From Akkermansia muciniphila (GTDB lineage: Bacteria; Verrucomicrobiota; Verrucomicrobiia; Verrucomicrobiales; Akkermansiaceae), in assembly GCA_945890645.1 (NCBI GenBank), contig CAMDCV010000013.1:1-64000 (forward strand): a stretch of DNA of 64,000 nt, in the 5' to 3' direction. Numbering within the stretch: the stretch's first letter is position 1; every line of letters starts with the position of its first letter. The position numbers and the translations under genes are program-made. Under the pieces are notes generated by a model that did not search any database, was not told the origin of the DNA, and worked only from the letters and a program-made list of their open reading frames with translations. Below are positions 43,209-52,958 of the stretch, piece after piece.

Positions 43209-44279
43209 TCAACGGAATACTCCGAGCAGTGCGCGGTGATCCGAGGCATCGTTCCAATTTTCTGGATCGAGGATTTTGCTTTCCTCCTTGATCACATCAT
43301 CTTTCACACTCTGGCTGTGGAAAATGAAATCGATGCGGGAGTAGATGTCTTCCTTGGCCCAAAAGTGGGTCCAGTATTGTTGACGAGAATCCACGAGTGG
43401 GATTGCTGTCATAGCACGTGGACTGTTATAAGGTCCTAGCACGGCGCGGATGGTGGCGGTACTGCGGGTGTCGTTAAAGTCGCCGTAACTAATGAGTCGC
43501 GCCTGTGGATCGTCTCTGAGAATCGTATCAATGTGTTGGCGCAACAGCTGAGCTTCGTTAATGCGCATTTGATTTTGGTCGCCATCTTCGACTTCTCGTT
43601 TGGACTTAAAGTGCACGCCGAGAAAACGCCAAGAGCGACCATCAGGAGTTTTAATGGAAGCATCGAGCACGCCGCGCTGAATGCTATACTCTTTGCCGTT
43701 GAGTTTGTATTGCGTGTCCGCGGGGGTAGCGGTATCGACGATCGGATAACGGGAGAGCAGTCCCAGGTGACGGGTGCGGTCCATCCCGCCGGTGAAGTGG
43801 CTGTGAGGCAAATCAAGGCCTGCGGATTTGAGACGTGTTTGAATATCGAGAAGATCTTCTTTTGTGCCGATTTCGCAGACGCCAAATACATCCGGTTTTG
43901 CACTGGTAACTAAGGAGATCACAGCGTCTTTTTCCTTATCCGGCTTGGGTGCATTTTTCGTGCTGATGCGGGTATCGTAGTCGAAGCGCTCCTCCATGAT
44001 GAGCCAGTTTTCGACATTATAGGCGAGGAAACGCAGGCCCTTGCCAGGAGTAGCTGATACGCTCGGCGTAGGAGCGGCAGCCGCGACGGGAGTTGTCGAG
44101 ACTGTTTGATCTGCCACTACTTGCGGCGTGATCGATTGCTCAACGGCAGCCGCGGTAGGTAATACAGATGCAGCGCTGGGTGTTTCTTTTTTTTCACAAG
44201 AAACAGCAAACAGAAGGGCTGTCAAAAAAACCGCCCCGCTGGAAAGCGGAGCGAGGAGACGAGAGATCGTGGACTTCAT
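43209..44279 (-). CDS. Lipoprotein endonuclease/exonuclease/phosphatase-family protein
   Basis: A 356-residue protein of the EEP superfamily (fold of DNase I and inositol phosphatases). The lipobox FAVSC (Cys at about 28) marks an N-terminal lipid anchor, followed by a Ala/Thr/Pro-rich spacer to about residue 75. Core motifs: LAYNVENW, GVCEIGT (catalytic Glu), GVHFKS, GDFND (catalytic Asp) and SDHRALLG with the catalytic His. Whether it cleaves nucleic acid or phosphodiesters of lipids cannot be said. It follows tatA by five bases. Confidence 0.87.
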   Translation of the reverse strand: MKSTISRLLAPLSSGAVFLTALLFAVSCEKKETPSAASVLPTAAAVEQSITPQVVADQTVSTTPVAAAAPTPSVSATPGKGLRFLAYNVENWLIMEERFDYDTRISTKNAPKPDKEKDAVISLVTSAKPDVFGVCEIGTKEDLLDIQTRLKSAGLDLPHSHFTGGMDRTRHLGLLSRYPIVDTATPADTQYKLNGKEYSIQRGVLDASIKTPDGRSWRFLGVHFKSKREVEDGDQNQMRINEAQLLRQHIDTILRDDPQARLISYGDFNDTRSTATIRAVLGPYNSPRAMTAIPLVDSRQQYWTHFWAKEDIYSRIDFIFHSQSVKDDVIKEESKILDPENWNDASDHRALLGVFR

Positions 44280-44284
44280 AGAGC

Positions 44285-44515
44285 TCAGCTATCGCGAGGT
44301 TCCTTCCCCGCTGCTTCACGGATTTTCACTTCATCCTCAGCGCGAGTGATTTCGTGCTCGAATTCCTCGCGAGCTTTTTTGAATTCCCCCATGCTCTTGC
44401 CGAGCCCGCGAGCGAGCTCGGGGATTTTCTTCGCTCCGAAAAGCAGCAGGATCACCACAAAGATGACGATCATTTCAGGTCCTCCTAGATTCATAAATGC
44501 TACCGTCGCGTTCAT
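44285..44515 (-). CDS. tatA: Twin-arginine translocase subunit TatA/TatE
   Basis: A 76-residue TatA-family protein, the pore-forming component of the Tat system that exports folded proteins. One membrane helix ([20 protein letters not shown], about 14-33) ends in the conserved FGxxKxPEL motif, followed by the amphipathic helix [16 protein letters not shown] and an acidic tail. The ATG at 44515 is preferred; the frame is open upstream, and 44494 is an alternative. Neither tatB nor tatC is adjacent, which is common where TatA is encoded alone. Confidence 0.92.
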   Translation of the reverse strand: MNATVAFMNLGGPEMIVIFVVILLLFGAKKIPELARGLGKSMGEFKKAREEFEHEITRAEDEVKIREAAGKEPRDS

Positions 44516-44645
44516 AGTGTAGTTTAGGCTGATCTCTACGGATAAGCAACTCTTCATTTTTCATCCTTTTTCGGGCGGTTGTGTGACAATCGCTTTTTTG
44601 AATCGAATCCTTGAAAATCGCCTGTGCGCCCTCCATGCTGCGTCC

Positions 44646-45614
44646 ATGCGCATCCTGACAGGACTTCAGCCCTCCGGCAAACTTCACATCGGCAATTACT
44701 TTGGGGCGATGGAGCCCGCGATCCGTCTGCAATCACAGGGCGATGCCTATTATTTTATTGCGAATTATCATGCAATGACCTCGTTACACAATGGTCCGGA
44801 GTTATTGGCGAATACGCGCGAGTTGGCGATCGACTTTCTCGCCTGTGGACTGGATCCAGAGAAAGCGGTTTTCTTCCGTCAAAGCGATGTGCCTGAGGTG
44901 AATGAATTGGCGTGGATTCTCTCGACGGTTTGCCCCATGGGTTTGCTCGAGCGCTGCCATTCCTACAAGGACAAGGTGGCGAAAGGCCTCTCGGCGAATC
45001 ATGCGTTGTTTGCTTATCCCGTGCTGATGGCTGCGGATATTCTGTTGTATGACTCGAATCTCGTGCCGGTGGGCAAAGATCAAAAGCAACACCTCGAAGT
45101 CACGCGCGATCTTGCAGTGAAAATCAATGAAGCGCTCGGCGAAGGAACTCTCATCGTGCCTGAGCCGATGATTCGCGATGATTCGGCGGTGGTGCCGGGA
45201 ATCGACGGATTAAAAATGAGCAAGTCTTACCACAACACGATTCCGATGTTCGGAGAAGAAAAACCGCTGCGCAAAACGATAATGAAGATCGTATCGGACT
45301 CGACGCCAGTCGAAGAACCGAAGCCTGTGGAAGACTCGACGATTCTCGCGCTTTACAAATTGTTCGTTTCTCCGTCCGAGTATCAGTCCATGGTTGATAG
45401 TTTCCAAGCGGGCGGCTTTGGCTATGGTCACTATAAAACGCAGCTGTGGGAGGCCTATTGGAACTATTTTGCCCCAATGCGTGCGCGCCGCGAGGAGATT
45501 CTTGCCGAACCGGGATACGTCGATGAGGTCCTGCGCAAGGGTGCCGAGCGCGCCCGTGAGACCGCAAGCCATGTGCTGCAACGCATTCGCAAAGCCACGG
45601 GACTGAGTGCTTAA
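44646..45614 (+). CDS. trpS: Tryptophanyl-tRNA synthetase
   Basis: Charges tRNA-Trp. The 322-residue class I synthetase carries HIGN at residues 14-17 (the HIGH motif), the tryptophan pocket segment NYHAMTSLHNGP, and KMSKS near residue 190. The start is the ATG at 44646, giving MRILTGLQPSGKLHIGN; the upstream in-frame extension of 21 residues is unlikely. Length is typical for bacterial TrpS. Its stop TAA directly abuts the convergent stop of the next gene with no spacer. Confidence 0.96.
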   Translation: MRILTGLQPSGKLHIGNYFGAMEPAIRLQSQGDAYYFIANYHAMTSLHNGPELLANTRELAIDFLACGLDPEKAVFFRQSDVPEVNELAWILSTVCPMGLLERCHSYKDKVAKGLSANHALFAYPVLMAADILLYDSNLVPVGKDQKQHLEVTRDLAVKINEALGEGTLIVPEPMIRDDSAVVPGIDGLKMSKSYHNTIPMFGEEKPLRKTIMKIVSDSTPVEEPKPVEDSTILALYKLFVSPSEYQSMVDSFQAGGFGYGHYKTQLWEAYWNYFAPMRARREEILAEPGYVDEVLRKGAERARETASHVLQRIRKATGLSA

Positions 45615-45929
45615 TTAGCCCTTAGGCTCGATGTCCATGACTTTCACTTGCGCCCATTTTTCTTTGTGGGTGTCGATGAAGACTTGATGGTCAGGATCGA
45701 CTTGGTAAGCGTCCTGAGCCTCGATGGAAGTGAAAGTCATCGACAGAGCATAGTCCCAGCTGAGGTCGATGACGGGACGCGGCATGACAGCAGCGGGTAT
45801 GCCCCACAAGCCACGCTCGATGCCGGGGAGTTTGAGAAGATCGTTGAGGCCTTGTTCAAAGGAGGCGCGATCGGCGGCGTTTTTGTTTTCCTCTTTCAGC
45901 CAGAAATAAACATGATGTTCCATGCGCAT
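45615..45929 (-). CDS. Dabb-family (stress-responsive A/B barrel) protein
   Basis: A 104-residue small protein with the Dabb ferredoxin-like fold: MEHHVYFWLKEENKNAADRASFEQGL (first strand-helix), then SWDYALSMTFTSIEAQDAYQVDPDHQVFI (second half), with the family's DHQxF near the end. Such proteins form alpha/beta-barrel dimers; some act as small monooxygenases or cyclases, others have no known reaction. The ATG at 45929 or 45923 could be used. It converges on trpS. Confidence 0.85.
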   Translation of the reverse strand: MRMEHHVYFWLKEENKNAADRASFEQGLNDLLKLPGIERGLWGIPAAVMPRPVIDLSWDYALSMTFTSIEAQDAYQVDPDHQVFIDTHKEKWAQVKVMDIEPKG

Positions 45930-46059
45930 GATCGTTTCTTTTTTGCTGTGGGATGTCTAGGGAAATCTGAGATAGCGGAAGAGTGATTGACTTGGTGTAA
46001 ATATCGAAGACTGGGGACACTTCATTTTTTGATGCGGACTGAAGTATGAGCTCCATGGG

Positions 46060-46728
46060 CTACTTCAGCGGCTCGATGATGATGGTGCCGTCAGGGGGGG
46101 CTTGCTTGCGAATGATGTCAGTGATTTGTTTTTCGAAGGAGGTTTGGGCATCGGTAAGGATGTTGGTTTCTTCGATCGATTTGCGCGCGTCTTGCAGCAA
46201 GGCGTTGAGAGCTTGCTGGCGCTCTTCGGCAGAGATTTTATTCCACATGCCGTTCTCGTCTTGGATGATTTCGACATGGGTTTGCTCCACGGAATGAATG
46301 CGAGCGGGGGGCAAGGTGACGCGTATCGTTTGCCCATCCGGAGAGATATCGATGGAGATGGCCTGATTGAGATCGAAGCCGGCTTTCGCGGTGAAGCGGC
46401 CTTTCAATTTATGACGTTTGGTGCTGCCTAGCCAAGTGCTCTCGACCGAATGCGTGTGCTCGAAGTTTTTTTCAACTGTGGAAAGCTCTGCGATGTCGGT
46501 GCTGGCCTCGGTGATAGTATGGCCGTTGACGGTGACTCTGGGTCGCACGTGGAGAATGTCGTCGATATTTTTGAAGATACTTCGTCCGAGTTCTTCCGAT
46601 TTGTTCTTCGAATGAGTAATAACGTTGATGGGGCCTTGGTAGAAAAGCAGGTAGGCGGCACCAGTTAGTGCTGCGATGACAAGGATGATCGCGATGGCTC
46701 GGGGGATGGCGCGGGAGTTGGTTTGCAT
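46060..46728 (-). CDS. DUF4230 membrane protein
   Basis: A 222-residue protein with a basic N-terminus and one membrane helix (AIAIILVIAALTGAAYLLFY, about 10-30), then an extended periplasmic domain with ELSTVEKNFEHTHSVESTWLGS and RIHSVEQTHVEI, matching the DUF4230 family. The function is unknown. It stands 130 bases after the Dabb gene and is divergent from the secretion ATPase gene that follows. The ATG at 46728 is preferred over a TTG at 46746. Confidence 0.82.
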   Translation of the reverse strand: MQTNSRAIPRAIAIILVIAALTGAAYLLFYQGPINVITHSKNKSEELGRSIFKNIDDILHVRPRVTVNGHTITEASTDIAELSTVEKNFEHTHSVESTWLGSTKRHKLKGRFTAKAGFDLNQAISIDISPDGQTIRVTLPPARIHSVEQTHVEIIQDENGMWNKISAEERQQALNALLQDARKSIEETNILTDAQTSFEKQITDIIRKQAPPDGTIIIEPLK

Positions 46729-46880
46729 GGCCTTTGTTGTTGGCAAAATAGCCTCAGCAGGGTATTTTGCGAGTAAAAAGGCGAGTGCAGGCCAGCGGAG
46801 GACGCCAAGACGGCTGGCGGAAAAGTTTTGAAGACAAGTTTGCCAAGCGGCGGTTTTTGTAGGAGAAGAGTCTTGTCACC

Positions 46881-48596
46881 ATGATGGAAATACTGATCGA
46901 TCCCGCTCGCCGCTCCGGTTGCGAGGACATAGCTAATTTGGAAAAAGTCATCGAGGCTTCGTCTCTTCGGCAGCGATCGCCCTTGGATGACATCCTCGAC
47001 GCGAATGTGGTCGATGAGGAAAAGTATCTCAAAGAGCTAGCGAATGACATCGGCATGGAATGGTTGGAAAGTATTCCTCCAGTCGAGCATCCGCTGCCAT
47101 TGCGCGAATTGTGCGGGCCACGGATTGCGTTGCGGCATCGTTTATTGCCGATTGCGATCGTGGAAGATGGCGATAAAAAACGTCTGCGCCTAGCGACCTT
47201 TGATCCGTTCAATCTCGTGGCACGTCAAGCGGCTTCGCAGGAGCTTTCGTTGCCGATCGATTGGTGCATGGCGTCGCGTCGTCGCATCCACGAATCTCTA
47301 CGTCGCCTCTATGGTGTGGGTGCGGATACATTTGAGCAAATTTTAGAAGGCCGCGATCTCGATTACGAACGATTGGAATCGCACGACGAGGCGAACGTCA
47401 TCGACAACGACGACGATGCAGAGGCCAGTGTGGTTAAATTCGTTAACCAGATCATTCGCGAATCGTTAGAGCAACGCGCGACGGATATTCACGTGGAGCC
47501 ACTGAGCACGAACTTGCGCATTCGTTATCGCATTGACGGTCGATTGGTCGAAGTGACGGTGCCGGAAAATATCAAGGCGCTGCAAAGCTCGGTGATTGCC
47601 CGTTTGAAAATCATGGCGCGTCTCGACATTGCCGAACGCCGCATGCCGCAGGACGGACGTATCAACTTGCAGTTTGAAGGACAGACCATCGACGTGCGTG
47701 TTGCCACTGTGCCGACGGTCGAAGGCGAGAGTGTGTCGCTGCGTTTGCTCAACCAAGAAAAATTCAGTTTGGAAAAACTCGGTATGGAGTCGTTTGTGCG
47801 CAAGCGGATCGAGTCGCTGTTGCACCTTTCCAACGGCATCATTTTGATCACCGGACCCACAGGTTCGGGCAAATCGACAAGCCTTTATAGTTTCCTTACC
47901 GAAGTGAACCATCCCGATCGCCGCATCGTAACAGTGGAAGATCCGGTGGAAAACAAATTGCCCGGCGTGATGCAAATTGCGGTGAAGTCGGAGATCGGTC
48001 TCACCTTCGCCACGGCGCTGCGTTCGATTTTGCGAGCCGACCCGAACATTGTGATGATCGGGGAGATTCGCGACCTTGAGACAGCAGAGATCGCGATCCG
48101 CGCCTCGCTCACCGGTCACCTTGTGTTTTCCACTTTGCACACCAATGACGCGCTCGGTGGTCTGAGTCGATTGATCGACATGGGCGTGGAGCCTTTCCTT
48201 GTGGCGGCTGCCGTGCGCGCATTCCTAGCGCAGCGTCTGGTGCGTCGCTTGTGCCCGCATTGCAAGGTGCCGCGCGAAGTGACCCCCGTGCAACGCGATG
48301 AGTTTGGCATCCCGCATGACATCCTCGGTCAGGCCTACAGTCCGCGTGGCTGCGACCGTTGCCGCAATACCGGCTTCTCGGGTCGATTGGCGATTTACGA
48401 AGCCGCACTCATCACTCCCGCTGTGCAAGAAATGGTCACCCATCAAGCACCCGCCGCCGAGATCCGCGCGCAGGCACTCAAGGATGGCTACGTACCGATG
48501 CGCATTTACGGCTGGCATAAAGTCATGCAAGGCCAAACCACCGTCGAAGAAATCATTTCCGTCACCGCGACCGATATCGGCGGTGATGAGGTCTAA
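46881..48596 (+). CDS. Type II secretion / type IV pilus assembly ATPase (GspE/PilB)
   Basis: A 571-residue hexameric motor ATPase that powers pseudopilus or pilus assembly. An N-terminal domain (about 1-170) precedes the ATPase: Walker A GPTGSGKST at residues 325-333, the Asp and His boxes in EDPVENKLPGVMQ and IGEIRDLETAEIAIRASLTGHLVFSTLHTND, and a tetracysteine zinc motif (CPHCKVPREV ... CDRCRNTG, about 455-495) common in GspE/PilB. Followed 11 bases later by the platform protein, but no pilin, peptidase, secretin or other component lies nearby. Confidence 0.93.
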   Translation: MMEILIDPARRSGCEDIANLEKVIEASSLRQRSPLDDILDANVVDEEKYLKELANDIGMEWLESIPPVEHPLPLRELCGPRIALRHRLLPIAIVEDGDKKRLRLATFDPFNLVARQAASQELSLPIDWCMASRRRIHESLRRLYGVGADTFEQILEGRDLDYERLESHDEANVIDNDDDAEASVVKFVNQIIRESLEQRATDIHVEPLSTNLRIRYRIDGRLVEVTVPENIKALQSSVIARLKIMARLDIAERRMPQDGRINLQFEGQTIDVRVATVPTVEGESVSLRLLNQEKFSLEKLGMESFVRKRIESLLHLSNGIILITGPTGSGKSTSLYSFLTEVNHPDRRIVTVEDPVENKLPGVMQIAVKSEIGLTFATALRSILRADPNIVMIGEIRDLETAEIAIRASLTGHLVFSTLHTNDALGGLSRLIDMGVEPFLVAAAVRAFLAQRLVRRLCPHCKVPREVTPVQRDEFGIPHDILGQAYSPRGCDRCRNTGFSGRLAIYEAALITPAVQEMVTHQAPAAEIRAQALKDGYVPMRIYGWHKVMQGQTTVEEIISVTATDIGGDEV

Positions 48597-48607
48597 CATT
48601 TATTTTC

Positions 48608-49915
48608 ATGGCTGTTTTTTCCTACAAAGCACTCAATAGCAAAGGCTCGGTGAGCCAAGGCGAAATCGATGCCGCTGACCGCACCGATGCCCTGCGTTTG
48701 CTTGATCGCAAAGGCCTGCAACCGGTATCGATCAGAGAAGCATCTGCCGTCAATGCTGCGTCCACGAAAAAGCCCAAAGCGGCAGTGAAAACAGCGCCTA
48801 AGCCCATTTCGCGAGCTGCCAGTGCCGAGGGCGAAAAAGCCAAGCCCGCAGAAAAAAGCGAAGGCTTGTTGAAAATGAAACGCGCCGAAGTGGTGATGTT
48901 CACTGAGGAGCTTTCCGACATGCTAGGTGGTGGCTTGCAGCTGGAACCGGCCTTGTTGGCGATGGAGAGTCGACAAGAACTCGGCAACCTAAAAGCGATC
49001 GCGCAGCGTCTGCGTCAGGATGTTCGCGATGGCATGAATTTCTCTAACGCATTACGGCGTACCAGTGCCGGCTTCGATCAGCTTTATTGCAGTCTCGCTG
49101 CGGCGGGTGAAGCATCGGGCGCGCTCGATACGATCTTGCGTCGTCAGGCGCACTATCTAAAAACTCTTCAAGAGCTGCAATCGAAGTTTGTGCTGGCTCT
49201 CATCTATCCGGCATTCCTTGTGCTTTCCTGTATCGGCGTTTCGATTCTGTTAGTCACGACCTTGATTCCGCAGCTGACTTCGCTCATCAAAAGCACACCC
49301 GGTGCGGAAGTTCCTCTCGGTGCTGCGATCATGATCGGCGCCTCTGATTTCCTCAAAGAATGGTGGCATGTGATCACCTTGGTGTTGGTGGCCGTGGCGA
49401 TTTTTTTCAAAGCCTGGAAAGACAATCCCGCCAACAAATACTCATGGGATGGCATGAAATTAAAAATGCCTTTGTTTGGTAAATTGATCTCCAGCCGATT
49501 TTATGTGCAGTTCCTCGAAACGATGGCCAACCTGGTCGGCAACGGTTTACCGCTACTGCGTTCGTTAGAGTTGTCGCGCGATGCCACTGGCAATCTTGTG
49601 ATGCGCAAGCAGCTCGATCAAGTCATCACGCAAGTTGGTGATGGGCGCTCTTTCACCAAAGCGATGATGCGAGCGGGAGTGTTCCCGCCCTTGTTGATCG
49701 ACATGGTAGCCGTCGGTGAACAGACAGGAAAAATCGACATCTCCCTGCGTCGTGCCGCGGAACGTTACGACCGCGAAATGGCGAAAGACATGCAGCGTTT
49801 GATGGCCTTGGTAACGCCTGTGATTCTCGTGATCATGGCCGGTCTGATCGGCAGCATGATGTATTTGATCTTCACTTCGATCTTCCAGACCATCTCGGGA
49901 TTGAGTGGCAGATAG
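48608..49915 (+). CDS. Type II secretion / type IV pilus inner-membrane platform (GspF/PilC)
   Basis: A 435-residue polytopic protein that anchors the ATPase and pseudopilus in the inner membrane. It opens with VFSYKALNSKGSVSQGEI, typical of GspF, then an unusually long lysine/alanine-rich linker (about 45-95) before the first T2SSF domain (about 100-220, FTEELSDMLGGGLQLEPAL). Two membrane helices lie at about 195-220 and 255-275, followed by a second T2SSF domain (about 290-400) and a C-terminal helix (LVTPVILVIMAGLIGSMMYLIF). It is co-transcribed with the ATPase. Confidence 0.92.
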   Translation: MAVFSYKALNSKGSVSQGEIDAADRTDALRLLDRKGLQPVSIREASAVNAASTKKPKAAVKTAPKPISRAASAEGEKAKPAEKSEGLLKMKRAEVVMFTEELSDMLGGGLQLEPALLAMESRQELGNLKAIAQRLRQDVRDGMNFSNALRRTSAGFDQLYCSLAAAGEASGALDTILRRQAHYLKTLQELQSKFVLALIYPAFLVLSCIGVSILLVTTLIPQLTSLIKSTPGAEVPLGAAIMIGASDFLKEWWHVITLVLVAVAIFFKAWKDNPANKYSWDGMKLKMPLFGKLISSRFYVQFLETMANLVGNGLPLLRSLELSRDATGNLVMRKQLDQVITQVGDGRSFTKAMMRAGVFPPLLIDMVAVGEQTGKIDISLRRAAERYDREMAKDMQRLMALVTPVILVIMAGLIGSMMYLIFTSIFQTISGLSGR

Positions 49916-49994
49916 TTTGTGTCGCATACTCTGAGCGTTCTAGCGGATTTTTCTTGTCAGCGGAAAATGGTGGCTGCTAGTAATACAGCACTTT

Positions 49995-52946
49995 ATGCAA
50001 CACATGAGTCCAGAGCAGCAGATGCGCGAAGCTCAACTTCAAGCGCGTTTTCCTAAAATGAAGCCCGTGCGAAGCGCACCCACGCTTTTTTCTCTCAATG
50101 GCTGCGGCGTGCGGTTATATGGTTGCCGAGATTTTGATCCGGATTCGCAATCCTACGTGACGTCGATGTTTGCTACCATCTTGTTCATTCCTTTGCTTCC
50201 CATCAGCGCATATCGTGTCATCAAGTCAGGTGATGGTTATTATTTTTTAGGCAAAGAACCGCTATCAGGTATGTGTAGGGGGTTTCGTGCGCTGGGTCTT
50301 GCAGCCACCATTGCGCTGTTGAGTATTTTTGGATGGAAGAGCCACGTCGAGTCAGAGCCATATCGAAACAAAGTAGCCATCGCAGAAGCGAATGAATCTC
50401 TCGCCGCAGGCAAATGGGCAGAGGCCACTTCACGCGTGATGTCACTGGTCGAACATCCAGAAAAAGGTGCGGAAGCCATGAGCATCGTGCAACGGGCAAA
50501 CGATGGTGCTTTTCGCAGTGACTCTACGGTGCTGAGTGCGTATGTGGATTTTCTTGTGAGCCAACCGAATCGAGAGACCCTATTGCCGAATTTCGCGACC
50601 CGTCTTGTGGAAAAAGCGCAAACCGATCAGTCCGAACGTCCTGCCGATGCGATGTCACTTTTAGCAATCGCGGAAATGTATGCCGATGAAATGGAACTGC
50701 AGAAGCTCAAAGAAGTTCGTATGTCACTAACGGAATCGTGGTGGAAAAAGGAGCCTCAGAATGTTCGCGCTGCCTGCAGTTATGTATTGGATCGCGAGGA
50801 TACTTTGGACGAGGCGAAGCAACGTGAAATACTGATGCCGTTTTTGAGTGATGCGTTTTTGAAAGACTCGGAAGCCGCGCGTATCCTGGGAGGCATTTTA
50901 TTTCGCGATGGGCGATATCAAGAAGCGGTTTCTTTGCTCCAGCAATATACCCAGCCGCGCATGGATCGTTTTCATAGCGCCGTAAAAAATTATGAAACAA
51001 CTCTGCAGAAGCGACAGGACTTTTACTTTGCAGAGTTAGATCAAGGCAAAGGTAAGAAGGAATTTTACGATGCCTATGAAAAAGCCGATGAGGCGGGTAA
51101 GAATAGCTTGGTGAATGAGTATTTGGTCGAAAAATTCCAAAAAGATATCCAAGTGCAACGGGCCTTAGAACAACAAGAGTTAGCGGGCCGAATGGTTGGT
51201 CCCGTGATGCAGTTAGGTATCGCCCAATTGAATCTCTCTCGTGAGATTGAGTCGACTTCAGAGCGCATGGCAATGCTGCAAAATGGAGAGAAAACATTTC
51301 TTTCGATTCGCGGAGCGGTCGGTGAGACCGACGAATACAGGCTGTTTCTTGGTGAGATTTCCTATTGGCTCGGTCGCCATAAAGAAGGAAAAGCATTGTT
51401 TGATGAGTTACTGAAAGATAATGCCCGATCGACTGCATGGCTCATGGAAGTAGGCATTCGATTGCGTGATGTGGGCGAAATCGACTCCAGTCGAACGATG
51501 TTAGAAGAGGCCTGGAATAAGGAATTGGATCCAAAAGTAAAGCAGTCGATCGCTGGCACGCGCCAAATCATTGCGATTGACTTGAAGGACCGCGCGCAAT
51601 GGCTTTCAAGATGTGATGATACGCAGTCGCACATTAAATGTGCACAGCATGAAAACGCTGCTTATTTGGCTTTGGAAGAAGGTCGCAATGAAGCTGCCGT
51701 TACGGAATTTAAAAAGGCGTTAGCTGAATACAAAAATATCGCAGAGAGTAGTTCGAAGCTGAATAACGAAGCTCTGGTTTGGCAGTCGCTGGCCTTACTT
51801 ACCGGGAAGATTGAGGACTTTCGTGCGGGAGTCGAGAGCATGGAGCGATCATTGCGTCTGCAACAAAGTTCCATTACCACGACTAATTTGGCGACCGCTT
51901 ACCAGAGTCTTGCCAATTGGAAAATTAATGAACGAATCTTTGACTTGAGCTACATTTCCGATCTCGCGGGTAGCTCCCTATTTTTTGTCCAATGCGCCAG
52001 TGCTGCGGATTCTGAAGCATTGACCAAAGAACTACTCGCTTCGCCTGAAATCATTCAATCGGCCAAGCTGTTTAATCAGGTGCGTGTGATGGCGCCCAAG
52101 AACCCAGAATCGTATGGGGCATTATTTTTGTTTCACTCCTTGGCTAAAAACAATGACGAGTTACAAGAGCTTTTCGAGCAAGTAACTTCAGCGAAAATCG
52201 ATTTTACCGATTCCTACAAGCGTGCGGTCGAGGCCTACCAAAAGAAATTTACCGATGCTGATCGAATCAATGTCGAAACATCACTCGCGCGCTACCGCAA
52301 GACACTCGCAAGTTTGCCAGAGAATGCGAAACCAGCGACCCGCGTGTTATTGGAGACATTTATCATCACGCAGGAAAATGTTTTGCGTTCACGCAGTGCC
52401 TCCGCAGTAGCGCCTCCCGTGGAACCGCTATTAATCCGGGCGAAAGACTTGCATCAACGAGCCGTCAGCAGCGGGACGACGGATCTTTACATTGAAATGC
52501 TGTGCGAAGCCGCCATGGAAGAGCTTCGTAAAAATTCTCGCATCGAAGAAATTTACCGACTCAATGAGCGGCAATTCGAAACGGATGACATTGTGACTTT
52601 GCTCGTCACACAAGAAGAGCTCGCGCCACTACTGGCACAAAACGAACACTTGAAACTCGCCTATCAGCTCACTCAAGAAAGTAATCAATTGTCAGGCCAT
52701 GACGCTTCATTGCGACTGTGGGTCTGGAGTCGATTATTTGACCCGGAGCAAACGTCTATGCAATTGCAGCGCATTAAGGATTCAACATACAAACAATTGG
52801 TGACAGAGATTCAATACGAGTTGGCTCCTTACAATGCTAACAACACATTTTATCGTCATCTCCTTGCGCTAGCGCTTGGTGACGAAGCGAAAGCCAAGCA
52901 GGTTTGGGATGAGGCGAAGAATAAAGGAATTCGTTTCATCGACTGA
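49995..52946 (+). CDS. Large repeat-type membrane protein
   Basis: A 983-residue protein. The N-terminus (about 30-125) has FSLNGCGVRLYGCRDFD, then the hydrophobic FATILFIPLLPISAY and a second helix (GLAATIALLSIFGW), a two-helix membrane hairpin with a short cytoplasmic zinc- or cysteine-containing start. The remaining 850 residues are helical with a repeated TPR-like pattern (for example AAVTEFKKALAEYKNIAESS) and no catalytic motif. It follows the secretion pair after 79 bases on the same strand. It may be a scaffold or regulator for that machinery, but no evidence ties it beyond position. Confidence 0.7.
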   Translation: MQHMSPEQQMREAQLQARFPKMKPVRSAPTLFSLNGCGVRLYGCRDFDPDSQSYVTSMFATILFIPLLPISAYRVIKSGDGYYFLGKEPLSGMCRGFRALGLAATIALLSIFGWKSHVESEPYRNKVAIAEANESLAAGKWAEATSRVMSLVEHPEKGAEAMSIVQRANDGAFRSDSTVLSAYVDFLVSQPNRETLLPNFATRLVEKAQTDQSERPADAMSLLAIAEMYADEMELQKLKEVRMSLTESWWKKEPQNVRAACSYVLDREDTLDEAKQREILMPFLSDAFLKDSEAARILGGILFRDGRYQEAVSLLQQYTQPRMDRFHSAVKNYETTLQKRQDFYFAELDQGKGKKEFYDAYEKADEAGKNSLVNEYLVEKFQKDIQVQRALEQQELAGRMVGPVMQLGIAQLNLSREIESTSERMAMLQNGEKTFLSIRGAVGETDEYRLFLGEISYWLGRHKEGKALFDELLKDNARSTAWLMEVGIRLRDVGEIDSSRTMLEEAWNKELDPKVKQSIAGTRQIIAIDLKDRAQWLSRCDDTQSHIKCAQHENAAYLALEEGRNEAAVTEFKKALAEYKNIAESSSKLNNEALVWQSLALLTGKIEDFRAGVESMERSLRLQQSSITTTNLATAYQSLANWKINERIFDLSYISDLAGSSLFFVQCASAADSEALTKELLASPEIIQSAKLFNQVRVMAPKNPESYGALFLFHSLAKNNDELQELFEQVTSAKIDFTDSYKRAVEAYQKKFTDADRINVETSLARYRKTLASLPENAKPATRVLLETFIITQENVLRSRSASAVAPPVEPLLIRAKDLHQRAVSSGTTDLYIEMLCEAAMEELRKNSRIEEIYRLNERQFETDDIVTLLVTQEELAPLLAQNEHLKLAYQLTQESNQLSGHDASLRLWVWSRLFDPEQTSMQLQRIKDSTYKQLVTEIQYELAPYNANNTFYRHLLALALGDEAKAKQVWDEAKNKGIRFID

Positions 52947-52958
52947 CTTGAGGGAAGA

